Part shown: piece by piece, positions 34,442 to 46,603 of the stretch
Numbering within the stretch: position 1 is the stretch's first letter
Layout of the letters: the number at the start of each line of letters is the position of its first letter
Origin: Amphimedon queenslandica
Lineage: Eukaryota > Porifera > Demospongiae > Haplosclerida > Niphatidae
Length of the DNA stretch: 61,067 bases
NCBI RefSeq assembly: GCF_000090795.2
Contig: NW_003546676.1
Span: forward strand, 14,970 to 76,036
Direction: 5' to 3'
The notes under the pieces: model-generated
The model's database searches: none
What the model saw: the letters and a program-made list of their open reading frames with translations, nothing else
Told to the model about the DNA's origin: nothing
Translations under genes and position numbers: made by a program

Positions 34442-36830
34442 ATGTCATCTTCATGGTCTCAAAATGAAGTATCTGTTTGTTCTTGTGAGGAGCTTAGCTA
34501 CAACCATGATCATTGTCTTTGTACTGTTTGTAATGGCAAAGCTATTTCCAGATTCACAGAATATAGACACGAAGCAAAAAGAACTGTTTGTAGGTAAGTT
34601 TCACTGACAGCTCTATATAGTCTTTGCATTGCATTTATGCAGAAACCCCCACTGAATGTGATGCATTTACTTCATCACTTGCAACAATGCAAGAAACTGA
34701 ACAACAGAACTATGAGCCAGCATAATGATGCAGCCATGGGGAATTCTTCATCAACAATGTTGGCAAGTACCTTTGTAGAGGATGCTGCAAGTTCAGAGAA
34801 TGCTTTGGAAGCTAGTGGATCTCATAATATTACGCACCTACCTTTTTGGAGAAAATGCAGACAATAATACTATTTTATCAATTCTCAGAGCAATAAAAAT
34901 TTTTGATGAAATAAGTGGTTCACAAAGCAACTTAATGAAAATAGGGGAGTATGGTCATGACCTATATTCCAGAGGTAATCCTGAATTGATCATGAAATGG
35001 CCGTCTTCTATGAGTTCTTGTACAAAATTATTGAACGAATGCAGGGTATCACGATCCAGTTACATATCTTATTTGTCTTAACATTAGTCATCCTTATCTT
35101 TGGTGGATCATGGACAAGCCAGATGATCACTGCAAATATTGCAACTGACCAAGAGAAATTATATATTATTACATGCCCCTTTCAGACAAAGTCAAAAGGT
35201 GGTGCTCTTCTCAGTACAGCCATAAAATGGCAGCACACTGGAGAAAATGAGATCAATGGCTAAATGATCCACTAAATTACAATCATAAATTAAGTGAAGT
35301 TTGGGATAGTAAATGGTTGCAGAGTTAAAATTTTTTTGGAATGCATGTAAAAGATGGCTCCTGCTTACAAGATGTTCCTTCTGCGGAACCATAGTAAGTG
35401 CAGATTTTCTTTCTTGTTTCTCTACCCCAACTGGTACTCATGAAGCTGTAAAAGTAACATGTCCTAAACTACATATTATCATAATCTTCAGTTTGTCACT
35501 GGTGATCCTCGAAACATAGCTTTGATTAGCCATTGGGATGGTTTGTAGCCCTTCTCAACAACAAAAAAGAACAGTTGTAGTAAGTCATTAATTTGAGTTA
35601 CAATTTACTGATATACCATTAGGTGCTCTTGAAGTTCTGATAGCTACGATGAGTAAACTAGACCAATATAAAAGTGATAAATTTTATGTTTGTAGATTTG
35701 TACTGAATTATTTGCTTCCAAACAAAGCTCCTTGGTACTTAGATCCATTTTTGCACCCATTATTTGATGATACTGAATACTCCTTCATTTATGGTAAAGA
35801 TATAGTTCCTGCCTGCAATCTTTTTATGCCTATTTTTAGGAATCAATGTTGATTGCTAGGGAAACATGGCTGGAATTGATCCTAGTCCTGCTGTAATTCG
35901 CTGTTTCATTCTTTGCTGGACTGGAGATCACGAGCACAATGTGAAGTTGGGAAATTCCTTTTAAGTAAAGGGATACAACCATGTAAGAGGGATAAATTAA
36001 GAGGTATGATAAATACACCGTAGGTACATCCAAGCCAAGCAGCATTCACTACTACCATCGCAAGTATCGATACCATGCATGCATGGCCTTCCCGATCATT
36101 ACATGAAAGTGTTGGCACTATGATAGCTATAGAAAGTGAGGATAGGATGAGCGTATGTCAGAGGAAAGCGAATGACTCTGGGTTTACAGGTCTATCAATA
36201 CTGCATTGTCTTAATGTATTATATGCTTTTGATATTCTGCAAGACTTGGAATTCGACAAAATGCACGCTGTGCTACTAAAAATAGTGAAAAGACATTTAG
36301 ATTTTTTCAAAAATGAAGGTCATCTTGAATTGAATATTTTCAGTGCTGGGTGCAAGAATGAGTTTCTGGAAAACATGGATAATTGAAATTCACATATCCT
36401 GCATCAGATTATGTCACTGGTGGTAAAAGACCTGATGAATATTACATTGTTTGGATTGTCATTGTCAGAATAATAAAAATGTTCTTGAGCTGTAAAAGAA
36501 ATGGTTGGACAAATAAGTCATTGGAGTTATTAGAACTGTTGATATGGAGGCACAACATACTGTCTGAAGAAACTTTTGGATTCACTAGTTGTGTCATGTA
36601 ACTTCACAATCTATCTAGTTCATCTGCCTCGTGATGTCAAAAGGTTTTTCAGTCCAGATAACTATTGGTGGTTTGTTTTTGAGAAGGCAAAACTACATTG
36701 ATATCTTCAAACAAGAAGAATCTTGACCTAACATTTGCTAAAGCTGAATGCAGATGTGAATTATTCCAATGAATTAACAATCAACTTCCAAATCTCAGAA
36801 AAATTTGACAAAGGTATAGTACAATATATT
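34442..36830 (+). pseudogene. CACTA/Tnp2-like transposase remnant
   Basis: First exon MSSSWSQNEVSVCSCEEL with CLCTVCNGK (Cys cluster, probable zinc site) ends at a GTAAGT donor (34594); a 49-bp intron follows. Later pieces read GDPRNIALISHWDG, KFYVCRFVLNYLLPNKAPWY after a 43-bp intron (35580-35622), CWTGDHEHNVKLGN-type text, SGFTGLSILHCLNVLYAFD and LLIWRHNILSEETFG. The last block and its order recall the metazoan Tnp2/DUF4218-type CACTA (EnSpm) transposases, from memory. Many frameshifts and stops. Terminal CACTA repeats were not found. Confidence 0.5.
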
Positions 36831-37885
36831 TTATATTCTACTTTCATTTTCATTATTTAGCCATACCATGCTAGCTCTCTCCCACAAGCTTATCAGCTTT
36901 ATAGCATTAAAGATATATTTGATCCAATTTTAGTTTGTAGTAAGAAGTACACTACTCTATCAGAGAATAAAATACAATTCACTGCTCTATTTCCACTTCC
37001 TGAAAATGAGTATATTGCCATGTCATGCAGCAGTTTATTACTTTTGACACAGGAACTCTTGTCTGCAAAAGTAAATACATACATAAAATAAATAATGCAG
37101 AGCATAAGGTTGTAATTATGGCTATAGATTTTTTCATGGACAACTGACAGTCAAAACTTTATCTTTGTACAAAAACTTTCTACCCATCTGTCTGATAACC
37201 AGATTCACATTTATAGCAGTAGTCCGTATGTAATACCATCATCAACTGCAATATACTTACCTGCTACAAAAGCAGTGAACAAAGTTGTGCTCTATCCTGA
37301 TCCTACAAACCTATGTTCACCAACAACGTATATTGTAGTATCATTGACTTTGAGATAAAAGGAAACTCAGTCTCTAAATTGCTCAAATTACTGTGAAGGC
37401 ACTCTTAGTACTCTGTAGGATTTAGAGAACTGTCGTTGTCCATACTAAGTCCTGTAAAGAGCTAAGGGAGATTTGTCTCCATAACTCGATTTGACTCAAA
37501 GCACTCCAGTACTGGAAGTACTGGAAGTTGAACTTTGACCTTTTGGAAGTCAGTAGTGACTTCCAGAGGAAGGTCTAAAAACGTGCCTAGCCCACTTCAA
37601 TTTCAAGCAAGGAAGGACACAGAAGCATTAAAGGACTTGCTTTGTAAAACCAAAATTTTGACATGGCTATAGTGGGGCACACCTGTGGTCAGTGGTCTAT
37701 GAATATCAATGTGGTGACCACGTGACATTGTGGTTTCTCCATGTGGCACTCACAAGAGTGAACAAAATGGCTGCGCTACTACTTTGCTTTGGAATGTTTC
37801 TCCCACAGGACAGGTTCTAATAAGGTCAGGTTCTTCTGAGAATTCTTGATCTTTAAGTCAAACACTACAAAACAATTAAATCATG
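36831..37885. other. No gene recognised
   Basis: Includes eroded sequence that may be the 3-prime part of the preceding transposase, and ACTGGAAGT repeats near 37510-37530. No supported frame. Confidence 0.35.
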
Positions 37886-38030
37886 GGTCCTAGTGCTCCA
37901 TTGGATTTATCCGCACTCGCTTCCGGTCTCGTTGCTAAAAATAGAACACTTGGCCTTCGGCCTCGTGCTCTATTTTTAGCAAAGAAACCTGAAGCGAGTG
38001 AGGATAAATCCATTGGAGCACTTGGACTCA
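37886..38030. repeat. Palindromic element with CpG-rich loop
   Basis: GTGCTCCATTGGATTTATCC and CTAAAAATAGA are mirrored by TCTATTTTTAGCAAAG and GGATAAATCCATTGGAGCAC. The loop contains CTTGGCCTTCGGCCTCGTG. About 145 bp, non-coding. Confidence 0.8.
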
Positions 38031-38465
38031 CACTTTAATTAATACTTGTGATTGACTTTTTAAGGACTGAAATAGCCATATCAACGAGTGACATTATTGT
38101 TCCTGCTTATCCAGATATTGGTGACATGGTAGTGAAAGTTAGTGAAAATGGGGAGCTTTCCTTTTGCATGTTCTGACAGTTAACAATAACAATGCTAACT
38201 AACAGCCCACTTCTACTAAGTAATTTCACCTGGTAAATACAACATTCGGGAAAGTTATGTTGTGCAAGAACAGAGATAAATTGGGATTTGTTAGTTTCTA
38301 ATGGTCATGGCAACTAGAATGGAGCACAATTGATTCAAACAGCAATGTCATTGTAAATTAAATCTGTTATTCAATTGCTTTTTTACAAACATAATCATGA
38401 TGCGTTGAATATGCAATGATTAACACTGAAGTAAGTTTTATCTTATCCCTGAGTATCAAGTGTAT

Positions 38466-38482
38466 AATATATATATATATAT
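38466..38482. repeat. TA dinucleotide run
   Basis: Short (TA)n microsatellite. 38483-38890 holds no recognised gene; CTGCGCATGCTCAG at about 38655 is a degenerate NRF1-like site. Confidence 0.8.
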
Positions 38483-38890
38483 GTACCATAGTTACTGTAA
38501 GATCAAAGGGACCGCTAGGTGGTACATAGGCCATGTACACCTAACTGCTGCCAGTTAACGATATTCACTGCAAGATAATAAGATTCATTGGAGTATGTAC
38601 ATCTGTAATGAAATTCATTGGGTGAGTTTATCTGTAATGAGATGCACGAGCGATCTGCGCATGCTCAGTATCCAGCATGTAGCAGAAAAGGGCAGCATAG
38701 TAGTAGACTAGACCCAGCCGTTCGCCACTGTATTGACGAAAATAAAGTTCCTGCAGAAATAAATGCTACAGAGAAGTTCCAAGAAGGCCTTTATTGTTCT
38801 GTCAAGAAGTAAAAGAGAGGGATAGAGTTTGATCTCCGAGCAAAACGCGCATCTGTCCCTGGTAGATTCCATAGATCTTACAGCAAATAT

Positions 38891-39051
38891 AGCACATATT
38901 ATATGAACCATGGTTTCTTGGTGAGTATCAGTAATGTAAGACCTTCGCCCCTCAATGTCTGCCCTCGGCTTCGCCTCAGGCAAACATCTTGCGGCTCAGG
39001 TCTTACATTAATGATACACACCTTGAAACCATGGTTTATATAGTACATATA
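38891..39051. repeat. Palindromic element with CpG-rich loop
   Basis: GAACCATGGTTTCTTGGTGA then GTAATGTAAGACCT at the left is mirrored by AGGTCTTACATTAATG then CCTTGAAACCATGGTTTATA at the right. The loop contains CCTCGGCTTCGCCTC. Same architecture as 37886-38030 and 52563-52681 with different arm sequence. Confidence 0.8.
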
Positions 39052-39106
39052 CCGGAGCATTAGTTCAAATAGCAATCACATTCCTTCCCATATCATTTTG
39101 TATACT

Positions 39107-39770
39107 AAAACCATTGCGGGGAATAAAAATCCCATTTTATGTTCCCATTGCTGGGTGCTAAGTACTTTTCATTTTCCTGTAATGTGAATACCAATACCAT
39201 TGGTGGGAATTAAAATCCTATTCTACATTCCTATTATTTCCTATAATGTGAATGTCAATACCATTGCTGGGAATTAAAATCCCATTGTATGTTCCCACTC
39301 CTGGGTACTAAGTACTATTCATTTCCTATAATGTGAACATAATACCACTGCTGGGAATTAAAGTCCCATTCTACGTTCCCTTTCCTGGGTACTAAGTACA
39401 AGTATTTCAATAATAATATCATTGCTGGGAATTAAAATCCCATTCTACATTCCCATTCCAGGGTACTAAATGCCTATAATGTGAATATTAATATAATTGC
39501 TGGAAATTGAAATCCCATTCTACGTTCATATTCCTCTGTACTAAGTACTATTATTTCCTACAATGTGAATATAAAAACCATTACTGGGATTTAAAATCAT
39601 TCTATGTTCCCATTCTATGTTTCCCTTCCTGTGTACTAAGTACTAGTATTTCCTATAATGTGATTATAAGCACCATTGCTGGGAATCAAAATCCCACTTC
39701 ATTTTCCAATGATGTGTTTGTACTTAGCTCTAAATACATTGCTGGGAAATGGCATCTCATTCCAATTTCT
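39107..39770. repeat. Diverged minisatellite, ~80-110 bp unit, about 8 copies
   Basis: The repeating text is ACCATTGCTGGGAATTAAAA, TCCCATTCTACGTTCCCATT, CCTGGGTACTAAGTACTA and TTTCCTATAATGTGAAT. Units vary in length through small deletions. It lies 150 bp upstream of a DDE-type transposase remnant and could belong to that element's 5-prime region. Confidence 0.85.
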
Positions 39771-39920
39771 AGTTTGCATTTTAAATCCCAGTAATGGACA
39801 ACCTTGATTCCCATTCACTATAGTGCTGGAAATCTGTTTATGTAGGTAAAACCCAGTAATGGCATTTTTTACAACCGGAAATTAGGCATATCCCATTAAT
39901 GGTATTAAAAGATTTTTCCT

Positions 39921-40729
39921 GTGAAAGGGAGTGGAAATATTGTATCTGACTTTATTACAGAGAGAAATGGATATTTGTTCCTAACTAAAGAGCAATATGA
40001 GAAAGCTAACGAATTAGATCAGTCAGTGAAGAAGTCTGCTCATAGGTTCCTTGAATATGGAGAAAATAAGAAAGGTTACTGGACTTCTGATAAATTTATG
40101 TATCAAATAAAGGAAGTTGTCAAGTTGGAACATTTAAAATATGCAGAAAGTGAAGGTTGGAGAATAGTTTGGATATTTGATCACAGTAGTTGTCATGCTG
40201 CAATGACAGATGATTCCCTTAATGTTCACCACATGAATGTAAAACATGGTGGGACACAGAGTTATGCGAGATACCATGTAGAGTGGAAGAACTCAAAAAA
40301 TGAATTTTAGCAATGGAAGACCTAAGGGAATGAAGAATATTTTGGAAGAGCACAGTGTCAATACTCATACTATAAATGCTGATAAAATGAGAGAAGTACT
40401 TAAGTTTCAATTAGATTTTAAGAATGGAATATCGCGAGTTGAATTTGGATACCTTATGTACATGCTACCAAATTATCACCCTTTCAAGGGTGTCTGGGCA
40501 CGGGCTAAGCGATACAAGAAAGCTTACTGTAATTAGAACATTCAAAGTTTACGAAACAAAATTGTTGCTGTACTTGAATCTGTACCGGAAGAAAGTATTA
40601 AGAAGCATTTCGGAATAGTTCATCACTATGTTTGCTTACTTGGAAGGTGTTACTGGAGGGTCAGAACTTGAAAACTTAGTTAAGAATTATAAAAAGACTT
40701 CCAATCATCGCATTTCAGAACTTCAATGA
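39921..40729 (+). pseudogene. DDE-superfamily transposase remnant (C-terminal half)
   Basis: Reads SDFITERNGYLFLTKEQYEK, KKGYWTSDKFMYQIKE, then VWIFDHSSCHAAMTDDSLNV, where the F-D-H-S-S-C-H segment carries a catalytic Asp as in DDE endonucleases common in cnidarian, sponge and fungal genomes. One frame over: GRPKGMKNILEEHSVNT, LPNYHPFKGVWARAKRYKKAY (expected acidic residue lost) and finally MFAYLEGVTGGSELENL. Frameshifts near 40300, 40425 and 40615. The N-terminal half is missing. It would cut DNA to mobilise its element. Confidence 0.65.
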
Positions 40730-40760
40730 ATATACTCTATTAACTGTTTCACTTATAAAA

Positions 40761-40999
40761 TGTGACCATAATTGACAAAAGGGCCCTTATGGCGGGTTTT
40801 AAAATTTGTCTTAATAATGGCAAATATCAACCTGTGAGTGCTTTGTTAGACAATCATTGTTTCTAAAGGTTTCATGGTAACTTTTTGCATCCTGTGGAGT
40901 AATTTTATGATAAATGGGGCTCAGGAAGTTGGATTTTGTAGGCTAGAAAGACAAATTTCACTACCCGCCATAAGGTACCTTTTGTCAATTATGGTCACA
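40761..40999. mobile_element. TGTGACC-ended MITE, copy 2
   Basis: TGTGACCATAATTGACAAAA at the left and AATTATGGTCACA at the right. The interior is closely similar in order to 150-378 (AATATCAACCTGTGAGTGCT; AACTTTTTGCAT), so the two are one family. Confidence 0.9.
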
Positions 41000-41275
41000 A
41001 ATAATTTATTTGAATTTTACTCACATAAATTTAATCATTAAGCTATTCTGTAATACTGACTTAAAAAATCAGCCTAATACCATAATGTTTCTAATTAGAC
41101 ATACCGTATAGCTAGAAATTTCTGTTGCCCAAAATTTCTGCGAATAGCCTTAAAAATGGCTTTTGCGGATTTAATTTTTGTGATTTCACTCTCACTATTA
41201 TAATTGTATTCATTAATCACATTAACTATTAATAATTAAGTTGGGTGGAGCCACTCATTGTGGTGCCACGTGTTG

Positions 41276-42258
41276 ATCTTCATCGAGTGTTTTCAGGATT
41301 ATCTTCTCTATAGAATCATGTGTACGAGGGTTTCATGTTTATAAAGAGATATGGAGTCCTGAAAGTGGAGAGATGTTAATTTGTAAAGCAGAGTTTGGCA
41401 ATATGCATGACCCTTATGCTGTCGCTGTGATTGCCTGCAATTGCAGTATTGTTGGTCATGTGCCACGCCATATTTCAGCTGCTTGTAACTTCTTTATTCG
41501 TTGAGCCGGAACTATAGTGTGTCAAGTTACTGGGAGAAGACACTATTCTCACAATTTGGTTCAAGGTGGCCTGGAAATATCTTGTAGCTATACATTTAGT
41601 GAAAATGATGCAGGTAGATTGTGGAAAGTGCAAATGTTGATAGCTGAAGCACCTGTAGTTGATATTCACACTCAACTATCAAGTAAGAAATCCAAAACTA
41701 TAGACTTGTGTAGTGATGATGATAGTGAGCAAGTCTGGTTGTCTGTTCCTGGATGTTTTTCAACCAAGTCTGATAAAGTTTTCATGCATATAGAAGAAAA
41801 ATTAAATGATCGCCACATCCACTTCTCACAGCGGCTTTTACTTCAGCAGTTAGAAGGTTAATTGTGTACTTTATTTCAAAAGAAAGTGCTTAAATCAAAA
41901 ATCAAGCGTGGAATTCAGATTATTCATGATCAAAAGAATCATTGGCTTGTTGCTTCCACCCCACAATTCTGTTGATAACAAAGTTGTTGAAATATATGAT
42001 TTCATGTATACTACAGTTGATTGAGATACTAAAACTATCATTACAAATCTCTTTGATGTTACTGAGAACCAGCCAGAGTACTATATTGTTATGCCTATGC
42101 AGAAACAGGTTGAAAGCAAGGACTGTGGTTTCTTTTCAGTAGCTGTAGCCACTGCTTTACTATTACAGGCAGAAATTACATTTCATCAGGAGAAAATGAG
42201 AGATCATCTTTTACAATGTTTTGAAGCCAAGCTTTTGTCAGCATTTCCAACAATATAA
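41276..42258 (+). pseudogene. HIRAN-like domain plus Ulp1/C48 cysteine peptidase (passenger, broken)
   Basis: The N-terminal domain reads ESCVRGFHVYKEIWSPESGE, ICKAEFGNMHDPYAVAV and IVGHVPRHISAACNFF. This is HIRAN-like (a DNA-end/ssDNA binding fold known from HLTF and Rad5), recognised by pattern only. After an acidic linker (DLCSDDDSEQVWL), a C48 SUMO-protease-like domain has IIHDQKNHWLVAST (catalytic His), VEIYDFMYTTVD (Asp) and QVESKDCGFFSVAVA (Cys). It ends SAFPTI-stop. Lesions: TGA near 41503, TAA near 41859, a frameshift near 41960, TGA near 42022. No start ATG is in frame, so a 5-prime exon or eroded start is likely. Confidence 0.7.
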
Positions 42259-42347
42259 CTATGATTGTATACTTATTACATTAATACATTCACTATTAAA
42301 TTGTATATTAATTACAATATCAATAATTCCACTCACAAACTTAAACA

Positions 42348-43723
42348 TTAATCACTTTCATTATGTACATTGATTCCAGCACCTTTAAATCCATTCTTTA
42401 TGATATCAGAATTTTCCTTAAAATAATCATACAATTCAAACTGCCAAGTAGCACCTAACAGCTTCATCAGAGATAGCTTAAGATATACAGGCGATAATTC
42501 TTCTTTAAGCTCTCAGTAAACTTGATTGGCATGCCATTCTTAAAATTTTTGTCTAAGGAAATCCTTGGCCAATTTATTCAAACTCATATCTAATGGCTGG
42601 AACCAGTCTGTGCAGTTTGGAGGTATGACAACAAAAAAGATGTTATTTTATCCAGTTCAGATAAAACAGTAGGCATACCTGACCTTTAAAACAGTCGAAA
42701 AGAACTAAAGCAGGATGTTGGATGTTGAGTGAGAGTTCTCGTTGCTTTTGAGTTTTGTACGGTACCAAGATTTTGTCAATATAAGTGAGAGTGGTTTCCT
42801 CATTGGCCCAATGATTCATAGTGTAAGTTATGTTCCAGTTATCAGCAAACTTCACACTAGGTAGACATTTTGGAGTCTTCCCAAAGTATATTAGCTGAGG
42901 TGGCAAGAAATCTCCTGCCATTGTACAACCAAAGACAGCCGTTATCTGTCTTTTATCTTCATGCCCCGCGATTTCAACTCTAGTGCTCCCTTCTTTAGCC
43001 ATTGTCCTTCAGCAACTGGTATATAGTTGAGCCCAGTGTGATCCAAATTAAGAATTAGGTCTTCTGGAATGTTTTCCATTTCAGCTATTGTTTTAATATC
43101 AAACAGAAACTGTTGCTTGTAGGACTCAAAATTTTCTACACTGACTTTAGACTTGCTGTTTGCGCGTCTCTTCACATATCCTAACCTGGCCAAAAAAGTC
43201 TTCCCCCAATGTCAAGTAATATCTATATGTCCACCACTACAACGAAGCTTTCAAGACTTCTGACAATACCCAAGGCAGCAGCCATCACAATGGATGTGTT
43301 AATGGGACAACCCTTACTTGCCATGGTGCCAATGTACATTTGAACTTGTTTATCAATCTTTTCAAGCATGAGAGGACGACCTCTCTTCTTGCTGTCTAGT
43401 TTAGACACAGTCATATCTTCTTTCCATTCCTTTTTCAATAAAGCTAGTTCTGTCTTGTAACATCTGGTCTATAAGTGCACTGTGCTTTCCTTGAGCTCAC
43501 GATCATTGAATTTCTTCTTAAAGTAGCGAATGGCACTGGTAACACCAATCTCAGCAGCTTGCTTAGCTATCATGGCCTTCTTTTCTGTAAATACGAAGTA
43601 CTTCTGTCGACACTTCTTCCTTGCCTGACTTTCTTCACAAATCAATGGCTTCACTTCCTTGTTTGCTTGAACTATGGCTGATGACGGTACTGACTTGGAC
43701 AAAACTCCGCCAGGACTGGGCAC
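42348..43723 (-). pseudogene. Pogo/Tigger-like DDD transposase (broken)
   Basis: N-terminal helix-turn-helix region (IGVTSAIRYFKKKFNDREL at about 43550; KRGRPLMLEKIDKQVQMYI at about 43350; ARLGYVKRRANSKSKVS, end of the CENP-B-type DNA-binding part). DDE_1 core: ILNLDHTGLNYIPV (first Asp), ITAVFGCTMAGDFLPPQLIY, ALVLFDCFKGQ (second Asp) and PPNCTDWFQPLDMSLNK (third Asp). C-terminus ends NVHNESD-stop. Frameshifts near 43450, 43200, 42960 and 42675, and stops near 42550. It catalyses cut-and-paste at TA sites in its family; this copy cannot. Confidence 0.85.
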
Positions 43724-43897
43724 CCTTTGCTTTTAGAGTACTTGAACAACACTATTGTCACGAAATTAACACTGATAGGGCATGGTGAGCTAAACTTTTT
43801 AATTTCCCAAAATTTTTGAGGATTAAATTTTTTGCGATTTTTTCAAATACACAAAATTCGCAGAAATTTTGGGCCACAGAAATTTCTAGCTATATGG

Positions 43898-44129
43898 TAC
43901 ATTTTTAAAATGTACTGTAAGTTTTAATTAATTTTAATAAATCAAAACGAAGGAAATTAATGATTATGATTACTTGCATTTTATTAAACATGATAAATAA
44001 CAATTAGAAATATTGCGATTCATTTTTTTTAATCCAGAAACTACATACAATAAAAAGCAAATGGAAAAAGATGTGGTGGCTTTACGAACTATCCCTTTCT
44101 TTACTCTGATTTTTGCCACAAATGTGTAT
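43898..44129. other. No gene recognised
   Basis: Short AT-rich gap between the pogo-like element and the dispersed repeat. Confidence 0.4.
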
Positions 44130-45230
44130 TAATAAGTGCATAACATAACTGGAAACTATCAAAGTCAGAAGAAGCATCTGTATTATAAAGTTATAAGGAT
44201 TATTAACATTTGTCACGTGTTTGGAAGTACATGTGTGGCTGCACTATATAGGTTTCATATTACTGTAGTCTTAGAGAGTATTGTGAGATGCCTTATGTAT
44301 TTTTGTGATAGGTTATGATTCTAGGTTACATACCAGATATTGCTTGATGATTAAATCATTGATTGTGGCCACATTAAGAACTCAATATAAATGAATGCTT
44401 GCCAATGCATCTATTGTTGTATTCATGCATGTTCTCATCAACAATACAAAAATAATTGTTTCCACATTGGAATGTATTCATGTAGCCTATTAATGACTAA
44501 ATGCACAATGCAGGTCTCGTAAAAGAAACTTAATTCAGGATGACATGGGTCAGCAAATTGAACAGTGTATGTCTAAATTACATGTATAGTGTATGTCCAT
44601 ATACTTGTATGATTCAATCATAGCTTAATATGCATGGTGGAGCTATACATGTCATATATGCATATTCAGTGTTGATAAAGCATGTATGCCACTGTTAATA
44701 TGTTAGTACATGTATATTCACATTCATCATTTACACAGGTACATATTTTACACAAGGACTGCAATGTGGAGTTAAAGAATAAGGTCTAATTTGGAAAAGA
44801 TTGAAAAGGTGAAGAGTTATTCCTCTTTGTTAGCAGATGTATTTTTTTAGTGGTTTGCAATGTATGTTTGTCACAAACATAACTTATATCTCGCATATAC
44901 TTGTACTTATTTAGTATAGCATATATGGCCTGTGTTGACATAGCTTGCTGTTGATGATGTTTCTTTCTTACTTTGCTTAGAGGTATTTACAGCTGCAAAT
45001 GATTTATTGATTCAGCAATAAGGTGTAATGTAATAGTTTCATAGCATGTTGAATGTCTAAGGCTATTTTCTGATTTCGTTTGTGGTAACTAAATTAATTT
45101 CTAATAAATATTTATCATTGTAACATTATGTTTTGTTGTAGCTCATTGATCAGTGGTGCTTTCACACTGGATAAAGCGCCAGTTTCCAGCTGCACAGGTT
45201 TCATATAGTCATAGTCTTAACAATTGAATG
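44130..45230. repeat. Dispersed ~1 kb repeat, inverted relative to 55900-56960
   Basis: TGGTTTGCAATGTATGTTTG then TCACAAACATAAC (about 44852-44885) is the complement of 56808-56842. GTGGTGCTTTCACACTGG with CAGTTTCCAGCTGCA (about 45153-45196) is the complement of 55945-55987. Between them matching is patchy. No ORF. Either an old transposon or a segmental duplication. Confidence 0.55.
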
Positions 45231-45465
45231 GATAGTAAGATAGAATAATGTGAGATTACATAGTTTTTTGTGATTGTGTTGATTACAATGCGAGTCTATA
45301 ATTCTTTTTGATGATTAATATGGATTATCTGATTAACTATGGCCACGGTACGTATTTTCTTTGCTTGTTAATATAATTAAGTACTGTATATCACATGTAT
45401 TTGTATTGTAGGAAGATTTAAGCTCAAATATTAAATTGTTTTGTGTAATTGAACAAACACTAATT

Positions 45466-46600
45466 TTAAGCATTGCTCTTATAATTTCTGTTTTGGCTTT
45501 ACACATAAAGGTATTTCACTTTTATTATAAGTTCTTTTTTTAAGAAAAGTTAACTTTATACATGTACAAAATAATCTAATAAAAGTGATTTCTCTGTTGA
45601 GTTATTGCTGTTGCTCCAGCCCCTGCCCCTGCCTCTTGGCCTGGCTCTTGGAAGATTGTTATACTATAGTAAATTGGAATAGAAAGGTAATTAATTGGTA
45701 TCTATATAAACTGCAGATCATAACTGAAATAATCCTAATATTTCTTAATTGGTATGGCGTAACAATCAGCTGGCTCTCCCTTTGCAGACCAGCAACATCA
45801 AGAGGGCCTCCAGCTCCAGCTGTATGGAGTGCTGGAGCAGCAGGGGGAGGTGGCAGAGGACCTCAAGCTACTTGAGGTGACAGAAAAATTGGTGGTGAAG
45901 GAGGACCAGCAACATCTGGTGGTGGTTGTGAAGGAGGACCAGCAACATCTGGTGGTGGTGGTGGTGGCGGGCCTCCGGGAGTTGGTGGTGGAGGCCCTCC
46001 AACTAGTTGTGGTGGAACAGGAGGAACTCCATGACGCTCATCATAATTCATAAACTATGAGAAAACATAATGATAGCTAATGTAAGTTTGTAACTGAACT
46101 TGCTGCTTTTTCACTTGCAAAACAAAACTGTGGAAAAGTTTGAGAACTGTGAGCGGAAATGGCAACTGAAGCTGAATGTAAACATAAATAGTTTTAGAAC
46201 AGGACATAGATCTTAGTCATAATGTTAATCATTAAAATTATGAGCAAGGCTATGAATGTAATTAATGATTCAAAAATTAAAAAAAACCATAGTATGAAAA
46301 CTGTTCTTATATTGCAGTACGTCTATTTATAGTTCTTATTTCCAAATTCTTTTCGTCCATTAATGAACTGATACCTAAGGCAAAAAAATATAATGTTTAA
46401 TAAAAAGGATTATTAATTAATAAAATTCATTTTAAGGTATGGAAAGAAGTAAAATAAAGGAATTGGTATGAAAGGAGAAAATGTAGGTTTGTCAAAAAAT
46501 AAAAGAAACAAGGGGGTTGAGTTCAACCATAATAATAATTAATAGTTCAATTAATAATAAACTTTAGTTAAAAAATAATAAACTTTAGTTAAAAAATAAT
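45466..46600 (-). mobile_element. Pro/Gly-GR gene family, copy B (repeat unit)
   Basis: Same order as copy A: 3-prime flank (GCATTGCTCTTATAATTTCT then GTTTTGGCTTTACA, matching copy C in complement), gene on the minus strand, then the tail at about 46465-46600 with GTAGGTTTGTCAAAAAATAA and AAACAAGGGGGTTGAGTTCA. The far tail end is replaced by a half MITE. Confidence 0.7.
45556..46054 (-). pseudogene. Pro/Gly-rich protein with GR-rich C-terminus, copy B (broken)
   Basis: After an acceptor (TTTTCTCATAG), the exon starting at 46054 reads MNYDERHGVPPVPPQLVG, then GGPPPPTPGG and repeated DVAGPPSPP units. It continues past one stop (near 45863) to PAALHTAG-like text and LQRESQLIV. A second exon (45663-45556) after acceptor ACTATAG reads YNNLPRARPRGRGRGW, then a Ser/Asn tail lacking the KNYKF end of copies A and C. 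The donor of the first exon is uncertain. Function unknown; GR-rich tail suggests nucleic-acid binding (inference). Confidence 0.6.
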
Positions 46601-46603
46601 AAC

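Larger units (their letters stand above)
41104..43897. mobile_element. Pogo/Tigger-like transposon with passenger gene
   Basis: Terminal inverted repeats of about 42 bp (41104-41145, 43857-43897): CCGTATAGCTAGAAATTTCT, then GTKGCCCAAAATTTCTGCGA, flanked by TA on both sides. Inside are a pogo-type transposase on the minus strand (42348-43723) and a HIRAN-like plus C48 peptidase gene on the plus strand (41276-42258). The two converge with an 89-bp gap. Both are broken by a few lesions each, fewer than in most neighbours. Confidence 0.88.

Noticed and set aside
39107..39770. CRISPR-like array
   Set aside because: Whole units diverge together; no constant repeat and unique spacer alternation.
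45829..46053. Plus-strand frame with repeated KEDQQHLVVVV
   Set aside because: Shadow of the minus-strand copy B exon; no conservation of this frame in copies A and C.
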